Made by a program: the position numbers and the translations under genes
Shown: positions 33,448 through 42,828 of the stretch, piece after piece
How positions within the stretch are numbered: the stretch's first letter is position 1
How the letters are laid out: every line of letters starts with the position of its first letter
The notes under the pieces: model-generated
The model's database searches: none
Told to the model about the DNA's origin: nothing
What the model saw: only the letters and a program-made list of their open reading frames with translations
Source: Mycolicibacterium gilvum
Lineage (GTDB): Bacteria > Actinomycetota > Actinomycetes > Mycobacteriales > Mycobacteriaceae
Assembly (NCBI RefSeq): GCF_900454025.1
Contig: NZ_UGQM01000001.1
Span: forward strand, 186,001-250,000
Reading direction: 5' to 3'
Length of the DNA: 64,000 nt

Positions 33448-36400
33448 CTACAGTCGGCCCTCGCGACGCAGCAGGTCCTGCGCGCTGACACCGGAGCCAC
33501 CGCGGCGCGGTGCATTGGGATCGGGCCGGGTGTTGAGCTTCTCCGTCGCCGCCTCGGCGTCCGGCTTGCGCTGCGCCGGGATGGCCCGGGTGGCGGTGTC
33601 GTCGGGCTCGTCGTCGGACGCGGCGTCCTCACCGCTGTCGGGCATCGCCCGGGTCGGTTCGGCCGACGGGCGCATCGGCTGCGGCGCGCCGGCCGGGCCG
33701 GTGGTGCCGCCGCCGCGCAGGTCGCCGAGCCACGACTCGATCTCCCGCTCATCGCGGGCCGGAGAGCCCGACGGCGGCGGTGTGGGAGACGGCGGTGTGG
33801 GAGACGGCGGAGTGGGAGACGAGGACGGCATCGCGCGCTGCGCTGCGGCCGCGGCTCCGCTGACCGCGTTGCGCACCGCGTTCTTCGCGATCGACAGCCG
33901 GGTCGTCTGCGGCTCGTCCTGCGCCGGGGGCGGAGGAGTAACGGGTGGCCGCGGCGGGGCGGTCGGGATGCGGGTGGTCCCGGCGGCCGCCGGGTCCGGG
34001 TACGTCGGGGTGCCCATCCGGGTGGTGACGGCGGGAGGCCGCACCGGCGCGGGATGCGTGGGGTCGTGCGGCGGCAGTGCGCGCGGCGGCGCCATCACCG
34101 GGGGTCCGCCGGCGCCGACGAGCGCCTCTGCGGGCGCCTCGCGCTCCTCGCGCACGGCGGGACGCTTGCGCTCGTCGGGCAGTTCGGTCTCGCCGAGGCC
34201 CAGCTTCTCCTGGATGCGCTTCATCCAGCGCGGCGCCCACCAGCAGTCGTCGCCGAGCAGCTTCATGATCGCCGGCACCAGGAACATACGGATGATCGTC
34301 GCGTCCAGCAGCAGCGCGATGAGCAGGCCGAACGCCAGGTACTTCATCATCACCAGGTCGGAGAACACGAACGCACCCGCGACCACGGCCAGCACCAGAG
34401 CCGCGCCGGTGATGAGGCGGCCGGTGGTCGCGGTGCCGATGCGGATGGCCTCGGCCGTGGAGAGCCCGCGCTCGCGGGCCTCGACCATGCGGGAGACCAG
34501 GAACACCTCGTAGTCGGTCGACAGACCCCAGATCACCGCGATGATCAAGCCGATCATCGGGGCCATCAGCGGCTGCGGTGTGTAGTTCATCAGCCCGGAG
34601 CCGTGGCCGTCGACGAACATCCACGTCAGGATGCCCATCGTCGAGCCGAGCGTCAGGGCGCTCATCAACGCCGCCTTGATCGGCAGCACGATCGAGCCGA
34701 ACGCGAGGAACATCAGGATCGTCGTCGTGACGATCAGCACCAGACCCATCAGCGGCAGCTTGTCGAACAGGCTGTGGATGCTGTCCTGCTCCAGCGCGGG
34801 CGTGCCGCCGACCGAGATGTCCACACCGCGTGGCGGCTGGATGGAACGGAGCTCGTCGATCTTCTGTGACGCGTCGTTGCGGTCGACCAGTCCGTTCTGC
34901 AGCACCCGGATCGACGGATCCTTGGTTCCCGTGTCCTGGGCGGCGCGCTCCTGCCACATCTTGGACGGATCGTTGTCCGGATCGATGAAGCCGGGGACCG
35001 TCATCGCCTTCGCGCGCACCTCGGCGAGCTGCTGGTCGGTGACCGGCTCGCCGTCCTGGCGTTCGATCACCAGCGTCAGCGGCTCGGTGCGGAAGCCGGG
35101 GAAGGTGCGGTCGAAGTCCTCCTGCGCCGTACGGACACCGTTGTCCGGCGGCAGATACTTCTCGCTGATACCGCCCAGCGCCAGCTGGCCGAGCGGCAGG
35201 ATCAGCAGGATCATGCCGATCAGGATCGGCGCGGCGAATGCGATCGGCCGCTTCATCACGACGTTGACGAGTTTGCCCCAGAAGCCCTTCTCGACCTCGG
35301 CGCGCGTCTTGGTCTTCTGCGTCTTCTCGGCCAGCCACTCGACCCACCACACGATGGGACCGCGCGCCAGCGGGACGTAGCGCGCGAGTGCCAGGCCTCC
35401 GGCGACGACGGCGACGAAGATCACGACGCCGATGAGGACCCAGTACAGGCCGTCGCCCAGGGACTCCCTGTTGGCGATCGCGAGGTAGGCGATCCAGCCG
35501 AGCAGCCCGACGTAGCCCAGGGCCAGGCCGATCATGGTCAGCGGCAGCCCCTGCTCACCGGTTTGGCGGATCTGCTTGCGGGCCCGGTGGCCGAGGAAGA
35601 TGCCCACCGGCGGGAGCAGCAGGCCGGCCGGGATGGAAGCGATGGCGAACTGGTTGGTGCGGGTGTTCGAGGGATCCGAGGACACCTCGTTGTTGACGAA
35701 CTTCAGCAGCCAGCGGACGCCGAGCGCGTCGACGCGGGGGCCGAGGATGGCCAGCGCGGCGGGCAGCACCGTGACCGACAGGATCGCCGCGAGCATGACC
35801 GACGCGATGATGGCGTAGGTGATCGACTTCAGGAAGCCCTGCGGGAACAGCAGCAGCGGTACCGAGGACGCCACCAGGATGACGGCCGAGAACATGACCG
35901 TGCGGCCCGACGTCATCACGGCGCGACGGACGGCGGCCTCGGTGTCGTAGCCCTCGGCGATCTCCTCACGGAACCGGCTCACCATGAACAGGCCGTAGTC
36001 GATCGCGATGCCGAGCCCCATCAGGGTGACGACGGGTTGGGCGAAGAAGTGGACGGGCATGAACTCGGCGAACACCCGCATGATGCCGAGCGCACCCGCG
36101 ATGGTCAGACCGCCGATGATGCCGGGCAGGGCCGCGGCGATCACGCCACCGAAGACGAAGAAGAGCACGACGCAGACCAGCGGGATCGCGGCCACCTCGG
36201 CGCGCTTCTGGTCCTCGCCGATGGTCCCGGTCAGCTCGCTGGCCAGCGGTTGGAGTCCGGCGAGCTGGATGCCGCCGTCGTTGACCTGGGACAGCTGGGG
36301 TTCGATCGCCTGGTAGTTCTTCAGGATCTCGTCGTCGTTCTCGCCCTTGAGCGGGATGCTGACGAAGGTCTTGGACAGATCCTCGGTCTTCATCTGCTGC

Positions 36401-36765
36401 ACGGTCTCGGCCGCCGCGTCCGGTGCGCGCAGCCAGCCGACCCAGCTGACGATCCGGTCCTCGTTCTCGGCGACGAGATCGTTGAGCTCGCCGGTGACCT
36501 TTTCCATCCACTCCGGGTTGTCGACCTTCTCGCCGTCGGGCGGCGTGAGGATCGCCACCACGTGGCTCGTGCGGTCGCGGCCGTAGGCCTCGTCGGACAC
36601 CAGCGACGCATGGACGGACTGGCTGCCCTCGTCGTAGAAACCGCTCTGGGTGACGTGCTGTCCCAGGCTCATGCCGTAGACGCCGCCGCCCAGGCACAGT
36701 GCGACCATGACACCGATCACTATGTATCGGTACTGGTACACCGTTCGACCCCACCAGGCGAACAC
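33448..36765 (-). CDS. mmpL3: MmpL3 trehalose monomycolate transporter with inserted membrane domain
   Basis: This 1105-residue protein is MmpL3, the essential flippase/exporter of trehalose monomycolate. The proton-relay pairs are Asp256-Tyr257 (MGLGIAIDYGLFMVSRFRE) and, in TM10, the pair in WGLSTDYEVFLVSR. TM10 falls near residue 751 rather than the usual 645 because about 106 extra residues lie between TM6 and TM7 (about 356-475). That insert contains FAIASIPAGLLLPPVGIFLG, HRARKQIRQTGEQGLPLTMI and further membrane segments. The C-terminal tail of about 260 residues is Pro-rich. The GTG start follows AAGGAG by 6 bp. Known MmpL3 inhibitors bind the Asp-Tyr region, which is unchanged here. 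Confidence 0.96.
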   Translation of the reverse strand: MFAWWGRTVYQYRYIVIGVMVALCLGGGVYGMSLGQHVTQSGFYDEGSQSVHASLVSDEAYGRDRTSHVVAILTPPDGEKVDNPEWMEKVTGELNDLVAENEDRIVSWVGWLRAPDAAAETVQQMKTEDLSKTFVSIPLKGENDDEILKNYQAIEPQLSQVNDGGIQLAGLQPLASELTGTIGEDQKRAEVAAIPLVCVVLFFVFGGVIAAALPGIIGGLTIAGALGIMRVFAEFMPVHFFAQPVVTLMGLGIAIDYGLFMVSRFREEIAEGYDTEAAVRRAVMTSGRTVMFSAVILVASSVPLLLFPQGFLKSITYAIIASVMLAAILSVTVLPAALAILGPRVDALGVRWLLKFVNNEVSSDPSNTRTNQFAIASIPAGLLLPPVGIFLGHRARKQIRQTGEQGLPLTMIGLALGYVGLLGWIAYLAIANRESLGDGLYWVLIGVVIFVAVVAGGLALARYVPLARGPIVWWVEWLAEKTQKTKTRAEVEKGFWGKLVNVVMKRPIAFAAPILIGMILLILPLGQLALGGISEKYLPPDNGVRTAQEDFDRTFPGFRTEPLTLVIERQDGEPVTDQQLAEVRAKAMTVPGFIDPDNDPSKMWQERAAQDTGTKDPSIRVLQNGLVDRNDASQKIDELRSIQPPRGVDISVGGTPALEQDSIHSLFDKLPLMGLVLIVTTTILMFLAFGSIVLPIKAALMSALTLGSTMGILTWMFVDGHGSGLMNYTPQPLMAPMIGLIIAVIWGLSTDYEVFLVSRMVEARERGLSTAEAIRIGTATTGRLITGAALVLAVVAGAFVFSDLVMMKYLAFGLLIALLLDATIIRMFLVPAIMKLLGDDCWWAPRWMKRIQEKLGLGETELPDERKRPAVREEREAPAEALVGAGGPPVMAPPRALPPHDPTHPAPVRPPAVTTRMGTPTYPDPAAAGTTRIPTAPPRPPVTPPPPAQDEPQTTRLSIAKNAVRNAVSGAAAAAQRAMPSSSPTPPSPTPPSPTPPPSGSPARDEREIESWLGDLRGGGTTGPAGAPQPMRPSAEPTRAMPDSGEDAASDDEPDDTATRAIPAQRKPDAEAATEKLNTRPDPNAPRRGGSGVSAQDLLRREGRL
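33776..33820. repeat. 15-bp x3 tandem repeat in the mmpL3 tail
   Basis: Three units of GGCGGTGTGGGAGAC (33776-33790, 33791-33805, 33806-33820; the last has one substitution) encode three SPTPP pentapeptides in the disordered C-terminal tail of MmpL3. The repeat keeps the reading frame, so copy number could vary without breaking the protein. Confidence 0.85.
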
Positions 36766-36825
36766 GTTTCGCTCCTTCAGTTCATGTCAATCGGTCCGCG
36801 CACGTCGTCACCGATGCTTGTGTGT

Positions 36826-37539
36826 CTAGACGCGCGAGGTCAGTAGCGACGACAGCGGCCGGAACGGTTGCAGCCATGCGCCCTGCTCGGGTAGCGAATC
36901 AAGTCCGATTCTCGGTAACGATTCCCGGAAGACACCAGGGATGTCCTCCAGATCGACGAACTCCAAGGTATCCGACGCTAATGCCCAACTGGCATGTTCG
37001 CGAAATCCGAGTACCTGGACCTCGACACCGCTCCTGGCGATGTCCTCCAGCGGTTGTTTGAACGCCTGACCGTCCGCCGAGGCGACGATCAGACCGGCCA
37101 GCCCCTGCTCGTTGCGCAGTGCGATGTGGGCGAGCATGTCGCTGTCGACGTCACTGTCCTCGTCGATCTTCGGCTTCGCGAACACCGCGAAGCCGACGTT
37201 GCGCAGTGCCTCGACCCAGGGCCGGACGACGTCGGCGCTGCCGGGCGCGATGTTGGTGAAGACGGTCGCCTCGGGTTCCAGCGCCACCGTGCGGCCTGTC
37301 CGGGCGTATTCGGTGGACAGGTCGGCGGTGCGCGACAGCAGCCAGCGGCCGAGTGCGTCGAAGCGGGGACGGTGCGCGGCGGTCGGCCGCCCGCCGAGGA
37401 TCGATCCGAGACCCATGTCGAGGTTCGGCGCGTCCCACACCAGCAGGACTCGGGCCGCGAGGGCCGTGTCGGCGCCGAGGTCGGCCGGCGTGACCGGGGC
37501 CTCGTCGGTGCTCGCCGGCATGTTCTCGGTCATGCTCAC
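36826..37539 (-). CDS. NYN-domain (PIN-like) protein, Rv0207c type
   Basis: This 237-residue protein matches Rv0207c. The NYN nuclease-like fold shows as LLVWDAPNLDMGLGSILGG near residue 32, a central acidic segment DEDSDVDSDMLAHIALRNE and LAGLIVASADGQAF, giving the expected metal-binding acidic cluster. Such proteins are thought to cleave RNA, but activity here is unproven. The GTG start overlaps the trmB stop by 4 bp. It lies 60 bp upstream of mmpL3 on the same strand, so trmB, this gene and mmpL3 may be one transcript. Confidence 0.83.
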   Translation of the reverse strand: MSMTENMPASTDEAPVTPADLGADTALAARVLLVWDAPNLDMGLGSILGGRPTAAHRPRFDALGRWLLSRTADLSTEYARTGRTVALEPEATVFTNIAPGSADVVRPWVEALRNVGFAVFAKPKIDEDSDVDSDMLAHIALRNEQGLAGLIVASADGQAFKQPLEDIARSGVEVQVLGFREHASWALASDTLEFVDLEDIPGVFRESLPRIGLDSLPEQGAWLQPFRPLSSLLTSRV

Positions 37540-38327
37540 GGCGTCCGCTCCCAGAGCAGCTCGGTCACGACGGGTCCGGCGAGCGCCTTGCGTTCGTATT
37601 TGGTGACGGGCCGGGTGACCGACATCGGCAGGTCAGCGGAGTCCATCGCCACGCGGCGCAGACGGGGCTCGGCGTCGCCGACCTCGGCGATGTGCGCGGC
37701 GTACCCCTGATGGTCGGTGGCGGCGTGCAGGACACCGCCGGGCCGCAGGCGATCGGCGATCAGCGCCATCGTGTCGGGCTGCAGCAGGCGGCGCTTGTGG
37801 TGGCGTGCCTTCGGCCACGGGTCGGGGAAGAAGACCCGGACGCCGGTCAGCGACGCGGACCCGAACATATGGGTCAGGACGTCGACGCCGTCACCGCGGA
37901 TCAGCCTGATGTTGGAGACCGGGTGTTCGGTCGCGGCGGTGCGGTCGATCGCGCTGAGCAGCTGGGCCAGTCCGCGCCGGTAGACCTCGACCGCGACGAC
38001 GTCGATCCCGGGCTCTGCCTGGGCCATCGCCAGCGTCGAGGTGCCGGTGCCACAACCGATCTCCAGCACCACCGGCGCGTGGCGCCCGAACCAGGCGTTC
38101 GTGTCGAGCGGGCCGGGCGGCTCGTCGCCGTCGCGGGCCTGCCGTCCGAGCTGCGGCCACAGCCGGTCCCAGGTGGCCTGCTGACCGTCGGAGATCGTCG
38201 AGCGGCGGGCCCGGAAGCTGGTCACCCTGCGGTTGAAGTGCGGATGGACACCCTCGGTGTCGGGGTCCGGAGCCACCGGTGCGGCGACCTCGGAACCCGT
38301 GGAATGCATCCGTCCATGGTCGCTCAT
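37536..38327 (-). CDS. trmB: tRNA (guanine-N7-)-methyltransferase
   Basis: This 263-residue enzyme methylates G46 of tRNAs using S-adenosylmethionine. The SAM-binding motif EIGCGTGTSTLAMAQAEP and the TrmB signature FFPDPWPKARHHKRRLLQP are clear, as is the C-terminal RPVTKYERKAL. It corresponds to Rv0208c. The ATG at 38327 is preferred to a TTG just upstream. It heads the leftward trmB / NYN / mmpL3 cluster. Confidence 0.95.
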   Translation of the reverse strand: MSDHGRMHSTGSEVAAPVAPDPDTEGVHPHFNRRVTSFRARRSTISDGQQATWDRLWPQLGRQARDGDEPPGPLDTNAWFGRHAPVVLEIGCGTGTSTLAMAQAEPGIDVVAVEVYRRGLAQLLSAIDRTAATEHPVSNIRLIRGDGVDVLTHMFGSASLTGVRVFFPDPWPKARHHKRRLLQPDTMALIADRLRPGGVLHAATDHQGYAAHIAEVGDAEPRLRRVAMDSADLPMSVTRPVTKYERKALAGPVVTELLWERTP

Positions 38328-38517
38328 CAAGACCGTGCTCCCCGCATCGTGTTACAGATTGATACCCAACAGTTGCCTACCGCTGGTACAGGCAAGTACC
38401 CGTGCACGTACCCAGGGTGCCGGACGCGTAAAAGATGTGTCGTCGGCCACCTGCGACCGATGCCAGGATTTCTTCGGGGACGGTTCCCGCCGGCCCTCGT
38501 GGACCGGAGGGTCGGGC

Positions 38518-39486
38518 GTGCCGATATTCACCGAAGTGCTCGCGCAGTTCGTCGCCGACCGTCCAGCCCTGGCGGCCGTCGACGCGAGGCTGCGGGCGCC
38601 GTTGAGCGTCACGGTCCAGGGGCGGGCCGGCGTGGGTTGCCGCACGGTCACGGGCGCGCTGGCCGCCGCCGGAGTGCGGATCGCGCCGCCGTCCACCGCC
38701 GCCGACGTGCACGTCGTGGCCGTCGCCGAAACGCTCAAGCCCGAGGACCGGCGGCTGCTGAGGGCTTCGCGACCCGTGGTGGTCGTGCTCACCAAGGCCG
38801 ACCTGGCGGGCCGGGTGCACGGCGGGCCGCTGGCCCACGCCGAGCGCACCGCGACCGAACTGACCGCGTCGACGGGTGTGCCGGTCGTGCCGATGGTCGC
38901 GCTTCTCGCCGGCGTCGAGATCGACGACGACCTGTTCGAGGCGCTGCGGACGCTGACGACCGCACCGGCGGACATGACGTCGGTCGACGCGTTCCTCGCC
39001 GGTGACCACGCCGTGCCCGCGTCGGTGCGCCGGGCACTGGTGGCCCGGCTGGACCGCTTCGGCATCGCGCACGCGGTGCTGGCGGTGGCCGGCGGGGCGT
39101 CGCGGGCGGAGGTCGCGTCGTCGCTGCACGCGCTCAGCGGCGCCGAACGGGTCCTCGATGTCCTGGCCGGGACGGCCGCCGAGGTCGGCTACCGCAGGGT
39201 GCGCAGCGCCCTCGACGAACTGGCGCACCTGGCCGTCGAGACCGGCGACGACGGTCTCTGGTCGTTCCTGACCGGCGACGCGGTGGTGATCGCCGTGATG
39301 GCCGCCGCGGTCGACCTGATGCAGGCGGCGGGTCTGCGTGTCGATCCGCGCGACGACGCCGAGGCCCACCTGCGCCGTGCACTCCGATGGCGCCGCTATG
39401 CCCACACCCCGATGAACGCGCTGCACCAGCAGTGCGCGGCCGACATCGCGCGCGGTTCGCTGCGGCTTCTCGGACGGTCGCGGTGA
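38518..39486 (+). CDS. GTPase-like protein with degenerate P-loop (Rv0209 type)
   Basis: This 322-residue protein looks like a small GTPase-related domain followed by a helical region. The P-loop position reads VQGRAGVGCRTVTGAL, lacking the usual Gly-Lys-Ser/Thr end, while a guanine-specificity-like VVLTKADLAGR is present at about residue 93. The GTG start follows GGAGGGTC by 6 bp. Together with the next gene it forms a coupled pair in the position of Rv0209-Rv0210. Nucleotide binding is doubtful and a dynamin-like or structural role is possible. Confidence 0.75.
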   Translation: MPIFTEVLAQFVADRPALAAVDARLRAPLSVTVQGRAGVGCRTVTGALAAAGVRIAPPSTAADVHVVAVAETLKPEDRRLLRASRPVVVVLTKADLAGRVHGGPLAHAERTATELTASTGVPVVPMVALLAGVEIDDDLFEALRTLTTAPADMTSVDAFLAGDHAVPASVRRALVARLDRFGIAHAVLAVAGGASRAEVASSLHALSGAERVLDVLAGTAAEVGYRRVRSALDELAHLAVETGDDGLWSFLTGDAVVIAVMAAAVDLMQAAGLRVDPRDDAEAHLRRALRWRRYAHTPMNALHQQCAADIARGSLRLLGRSR

Positions 39487-40733
39487 GCGCTCCGGAGGTC
39501 GTACTCGTGACCGGACCGCCGCGGGCCGGGGTCAGCGCGGTCGCGGCCGGGCTGCGGCACCGGATGCCGGCCGTGCGCGTCCTCGACGGCGCGGAGGCCG
39601 GGACGACGCCCGTCGCGGTGGTGTTCGTCGTGTCGGCGGTGGCGCCGTTGACCGAGTCGGACTGCGTGCTGGCCGATGCGGCAGCGGTCGACGCCGAGGT
39701 CGTGGTCGCGGTGGTGTCGAAGATCGACGATCACCGCGGCTGGCGCGAGGTACTCGAGGCCGGTCGCGCCGTGGCGGACCGGTCGTCGGGGCGGCTGGCC
39801 GGCGTGCCGTGGCTCGGTGTCGCGGCCGCGCCGCGGTTGGGTCAACCCCGGCTCGACGACCTCGTCGACATACTGCGGCGCGCACTCGCCGACCCGACGC
39901 AGCGGGCCCGAAACTCGTTGCGCACCAGGCAGTTTCGAGTGAGTCAGCTGCAGGACGAACGGGATGGGCTGGTCGCGCTGCGACGGCGGACCCGGCTGGA
40001 CGCGGCGGGCAGGTCATCTCGGGACCTTCGTCAGCTCAGGGTGACGCTGTCCCACGACGTCCGGCGCCGGTGCGTCGCGCTGCGCGCCGATCTGCTGCAC
40101 CGGGCCGGCGCGGTCGGCCGGCGCGACGTCGCGGACTTCCCGCAGCACGCGTGGGAGCGCTGCACCGAGGTCCTTGCCGGCATCGAGCAGGACGTCACCG
40201 ACGTGACCGGGGCCGACGTCGGGTGCGGGGACGTCCCCGTGAACCTGCCGGCGGACCCGCCTCCGGACCCGCCGTCACGGTCCTGGCGGTTGGAGCGGCG
40301 GCTGACCGCGGTGCTGGGTGCGGGGTTCGGGCTCGGGGTGGCGATGGTGGTCACCCGCTTCGTGGCGGGGCTGGCGCCGGGACTGACGGCGGCAGGTCTG
40401 GCGGTCGGCGGCGTCCTCGGGTTCCTGACGACCGCGTGGGTGGTGCGCGCCCGCGCCCTGCTGCACGACCGGGCGGTGCTGCAGGCGTGGGCGGCCGATG
40501 CGGTCGCCGCGGTGCGGGCCGCTGCCGACGAGCGGGTCGGGACCGGGATCCTCGCGGTGGAGGCGGGCGGGGCGGGAGCCGGCGCGAGGTCCGATGAGGA
40601 CGTCGCGCTGGGCCGTCGCATCGCCTCACTGGACGCCGAAATACAACGCCTCTCGCAGCGGCCGCCGGACGGGCCCGTGTTACCCGTCGGTAGACCTGCC
40701 GGTGGTGGCCATCTGAATCGTTCCTGTGAGTGA
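39483..40733 (+). CDS. GTPase-like membrane-associated protein (Rv0210 type)
   Basis: This 416-residue protein begins with a P-loop-like LVTGPPRAGVSAVAAGLRHR that lacks the Lys of Walker A. It then has VVAVVSKIDDHRGWREVLEA with an SKID element in place of NKxD, coiled helical stretches (LQDERDGLVALRRRTRLDAA) and a hydrophobic hairpin near residues 285-325 (LTAVLGAGFGLGVAMVVT, LTAAGLAVGGVLGFLTTAWV). This layout recalls dynamin-like or LeoA-type proteins. It overlaps the upstream partner by 4 bp (GTGA). Confidence 0.73.
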   Translation: MSAPEVVLVTGPPRAGVSAVAAGLRHRMPAVRVLDGAEAGTTPVAVVFVVSAVAPLTESDCVLADAAAVDAEVVVAVVSKIDDHRGWREVLEAGRAVADRSSGRLAGVPWLGVAAAPRLGQPRLDDLVDILRRALADPTQRARNSLRTRQFRVSQLQDERDGLVALRRRTRLDAAGRSSRDLRQLRVTLSHDVRRRCVALRADLLHRAGAVGRRDVADFPQHAWERCTEVLAGIEQDVTDVTGADVGCGDVPVNLPADPPPDPPSRSWRLERRLTAVLGAGFGLGVAMVVTRFVAGLAPGLTAAGLAVGGVLGFLTTAWVVRARALLHDRAVLQAWAADAVAAVRAAADERVGTGILAVEAGGAGAGARSDEDVALGRRIASLDAEIQRLSQRPPDGPVLPVGRPAGGGHLNRSCE

Positions 40734-40747
40734 ATGGACATGCTCCT

Positions 40748-40778
40748 GGTTAACGGCGGGTATGTCACCAGGGTTAAC
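40748..40778 (+). promoter_or_regulatory. Twin GGTTAAC sites in the pckG upstream region
   Basis: GGTTAAC occurs twice as a direct repeat, at 40748-40754 and 40772-40778, 24 bp apart, which places both on about the same face of the helix. Each contains the palindrome GTTAAC. The second overlaps a TAACCT -10-like hexamer (40775-40780). They lie 117-147 bp upstream of the pckG ATG, suitable for regulation by carbon source. No regulator is identified. Confidence 0.4.
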
Positions 40779-40894
40779 CTCAATACACAGTGACGGCCGC
40801 GGCTGCCTTTCACTGCGAGCGTGTTCCGGCACCGACCGGGCGCTTGCGTCCAGGCAGACCGCTCGCTCAGCAGATGCAGGGGAGACGACACAGC

Positions 40895-42724
40895 ATGACC
40901 GCAGCGACCATCCCGGGACTGGATTCCGCGCCGACCAAGCACGAGGGCCTCCTCGCCTGGGTCCGTGAAGTCGCGGAGCTGACGCAGCCCGACCGAGTGG
41001 CGTGGGCAGACGGCTCCGAGGAGGAGTACGAACGCCTCTGCGCGCATCTGGTCGAGGCAGGCACCTTTCAGAAGCTGAACCCGGACAAGCAGCCGAACTC
41101 CTACCTGGCGCTGTCCGACCCGTCCGATGTGGCGCGGGTCGAGTCGCGCACCTACATCTGCTCCGAGCGCGAGATCGACGCCGGTCCGACCAATAACTGG
41201 ATGGACCCCGCCGAGATGCGCGGCATCATGACCGACCTGTACCGCGGCTCGATGCGCGGCCGCACGCTGTGGGTCGTCCCGTTCTGCATGGGCCCGCTGA
41301 ACGCCGAGGATCCGAAGCTCGGTGTCGAGCTCACCGACTCCGAGTACGTCGTCGTGTCGATGCGCACCATGACCCGGATGGGCGCCGCGGCACTGGAGAA
41401 GATCGGCGACGACGGCTTCTTCGTCAAGGCGCTGCACTCGATCGGCGCCCCGCTGGAACCCGGCCAGGCCGACGTGCCGTGGCCCTGCAACGACACCAAG
41501 TACATCACCCACTTCCCGGAGACCCGCGAGATCTGGAGCTACGGCTCGGGCTACGGCGGCAACGCGTTGCTGGGCAAGAAGTGCTACTCGCTGCGCATCG
41601 CCTCGGCGATGGCCCACGACGAGGGCTGGCTCGCCGAGCACATGCTGATCCTGAAGCTGATCAGCCCGGAGAACAAGGCGTACTACATCGCCGCGGCGTT
41701 CCCGTCGGCGTGCGGCAAGACCAACCTGGCGATGCTGCAGCCGACCATCCCGGGCTGGCGCGCCGAGACCGTCGGCGACGACATCGCGTGGATGCGCTTC
41801 GGCAAGGACGGCCGGCTCTACGCGACCAACCCCGAGTTCGGGTTCTTCGGCGTCGCGCCGGGCACCAACTGGGATTCCAACCCGAACGCGATGAAGACCA
41901 TCGCCGCGGGCAACACCGTCTTCACCAACGTCGCCAAGACCGACGACGGTGACGTGTGGTGGGAGGGCCTGGAGGGTGAGCCCGACCACCTGATCGACTG
42001 GAAGGGCAACGACTGGGTCCTGCGGGAGACGGAAACCAAAGCGGCGCACCCGAACTCGCGCTACTGCACCCCTATCTCGCAGTGCCCGACGCTGGCCCCG
42101 GAGTGGGACGATCCGCAGGGTGTGCCGATCTCGGCGATCCTGTTCGGTGGCCGCCGCAAGACCACGGTGCCGCTGATCACCGAGGCCCGCGACTGGCAGC
42201 ACGGTGTGTTCATCGGCGCCACGCTGGGTTCGGAGCAGACCGCCGCCGCCGAGGGCAAGGTCGGCACCGTGCGCCGCGACCCGATGGCGATGCTGCCGTT
42301 CCTGGGCTACAACGTCGGCGACTACTTCCAGCACTGGATCAACATCGGCAAGCAGGCCGACGAGTCGCAGCTGCCGAAGGTGTTCTTCGTCAACTGGTTC
42401 CGCCGTGGCGACGACGGCCGCTTCCTGTGGCCCGGGTTCGGTGAGAACAGCCGCGTGCTGAAGTGGGCCGTCGAGCGCATCGAGCACAAGGCCGACGGCA
42501 AGAGCACCCCGATCGGCATCGTGCCGACCGCGGCCGACCTGGATCTGTCCGGACTCGACGTCAACGCCGCCGATGTGGATGAGGCGCTGGACGTGAAGGT
42601 CGACGAGTGGCGCGCCGAGCTCCCGCTGATCGAGGAGTGGTTCGAGTTCGTCGGCGAGAAGCTGCCGACCGGCATCAAGGACGAGTTCGACGCGCTCAAG
42701 ACGCGCCTGGCCGAAGAGAACTGA
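40895..42724 (+). CDS. pckG: Phosphoenolpyruvate carboxykinase, GTP type
   Basis: This 609-residue enzyme converts oxaloacetate and GTP to phosphoenolpyruvate, the first step of gluconeogenesis from fatty acids or cholesterol. The catalytic-cysteine P-loop [17 protein letters not shown] is present with Cys273. Other GTP-PEPCK segments are [37 protein letters not shown] and [13 protein letters not shown]. It corresponds to Rv0211 (PckA) of M. tuberculosis. The ATG at 40895 follows CAGGGGAG. A strong hairpin ends the transcript. Confidence 0.97.
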   Translation: MTAATIPGLDSAPTKHEGLLAWVREVAELTQPDRVAWADGSEEEYERLCAHLVEAGTFQKLNPDKQPNSYLALSDPSDVARVESRTYICSEREIDAGPTNNWMDPAEMRGIMTDLYRGSMRGRTLWVVPFCMGPLNAEDPKLGVELTDSEYVVVSMRTMTRMGAAALEKIGDDGFFVKALHSIGAPLEPGQADVPWPCNDTKYITHFPETREIWSYGSGYGGNALLGKKCYSLRIASAMAHDEGWLAEHMLILKLISPENKAYYIAAAFPSACGKTNLAMLQPTIPGWRAETVGDDIAWMRFGKDGRLYATNPEFGFFGVAPGTNWDSNPNAMKTIAAGNTVFTNVAKTDDGDVWWEGLEGEPDHLIDWKGNDWVLRETETKAAHPNSRYCTPISQCPTLAPEWDDPQGVPISAILFGGRRKTTVPLITEARDWQHGVFIGATLGSEQTAAAEGKVGTVRRDPMAMLPFLGYNVGDYFQHWINIGKQADESQLPKVFFVNWFRRGDDGRFLWPGFGENSRVLKWAVERIEHKADGKSTPIGIVPTAADLDLSGLDVNAADVDEALDVKVDEWRAELPLIEEWFEFVGEKLPTGIKDEFDALKTRLAEEN

Positions 42725-42732
42725 CTTTCCCT

Positions 42733-42776
42733 CACCGCGAGCGTGCGTGTCTGCAGTGGACACGCCGCTCGCGGTG
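42733..42776 (+). terminator. Strong hairpin downstream of pckG
   Basis: CACCGCGAGCG (42733-42743) pairs with CGCTCGCGGTG (42766-42776), and directly inside GCGTGTC (42745-42751) pairs with GACACGC (42759-42765), leaving a 7-nt loop and one bulged T. The 18-bp stem starts 8 bp after the pckG stop. There is no U-tract, as usual for mycobacterial terminators. A related GCACGCTCGCGG segment follows at 42786-42797. Confidence 0.7.
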
Positions 42777-42828
42777 TGCATTCCGCGCACGCTCGCGGCC
42801 TGTCTGCGCCGCTGCGATGCGGTACTTC

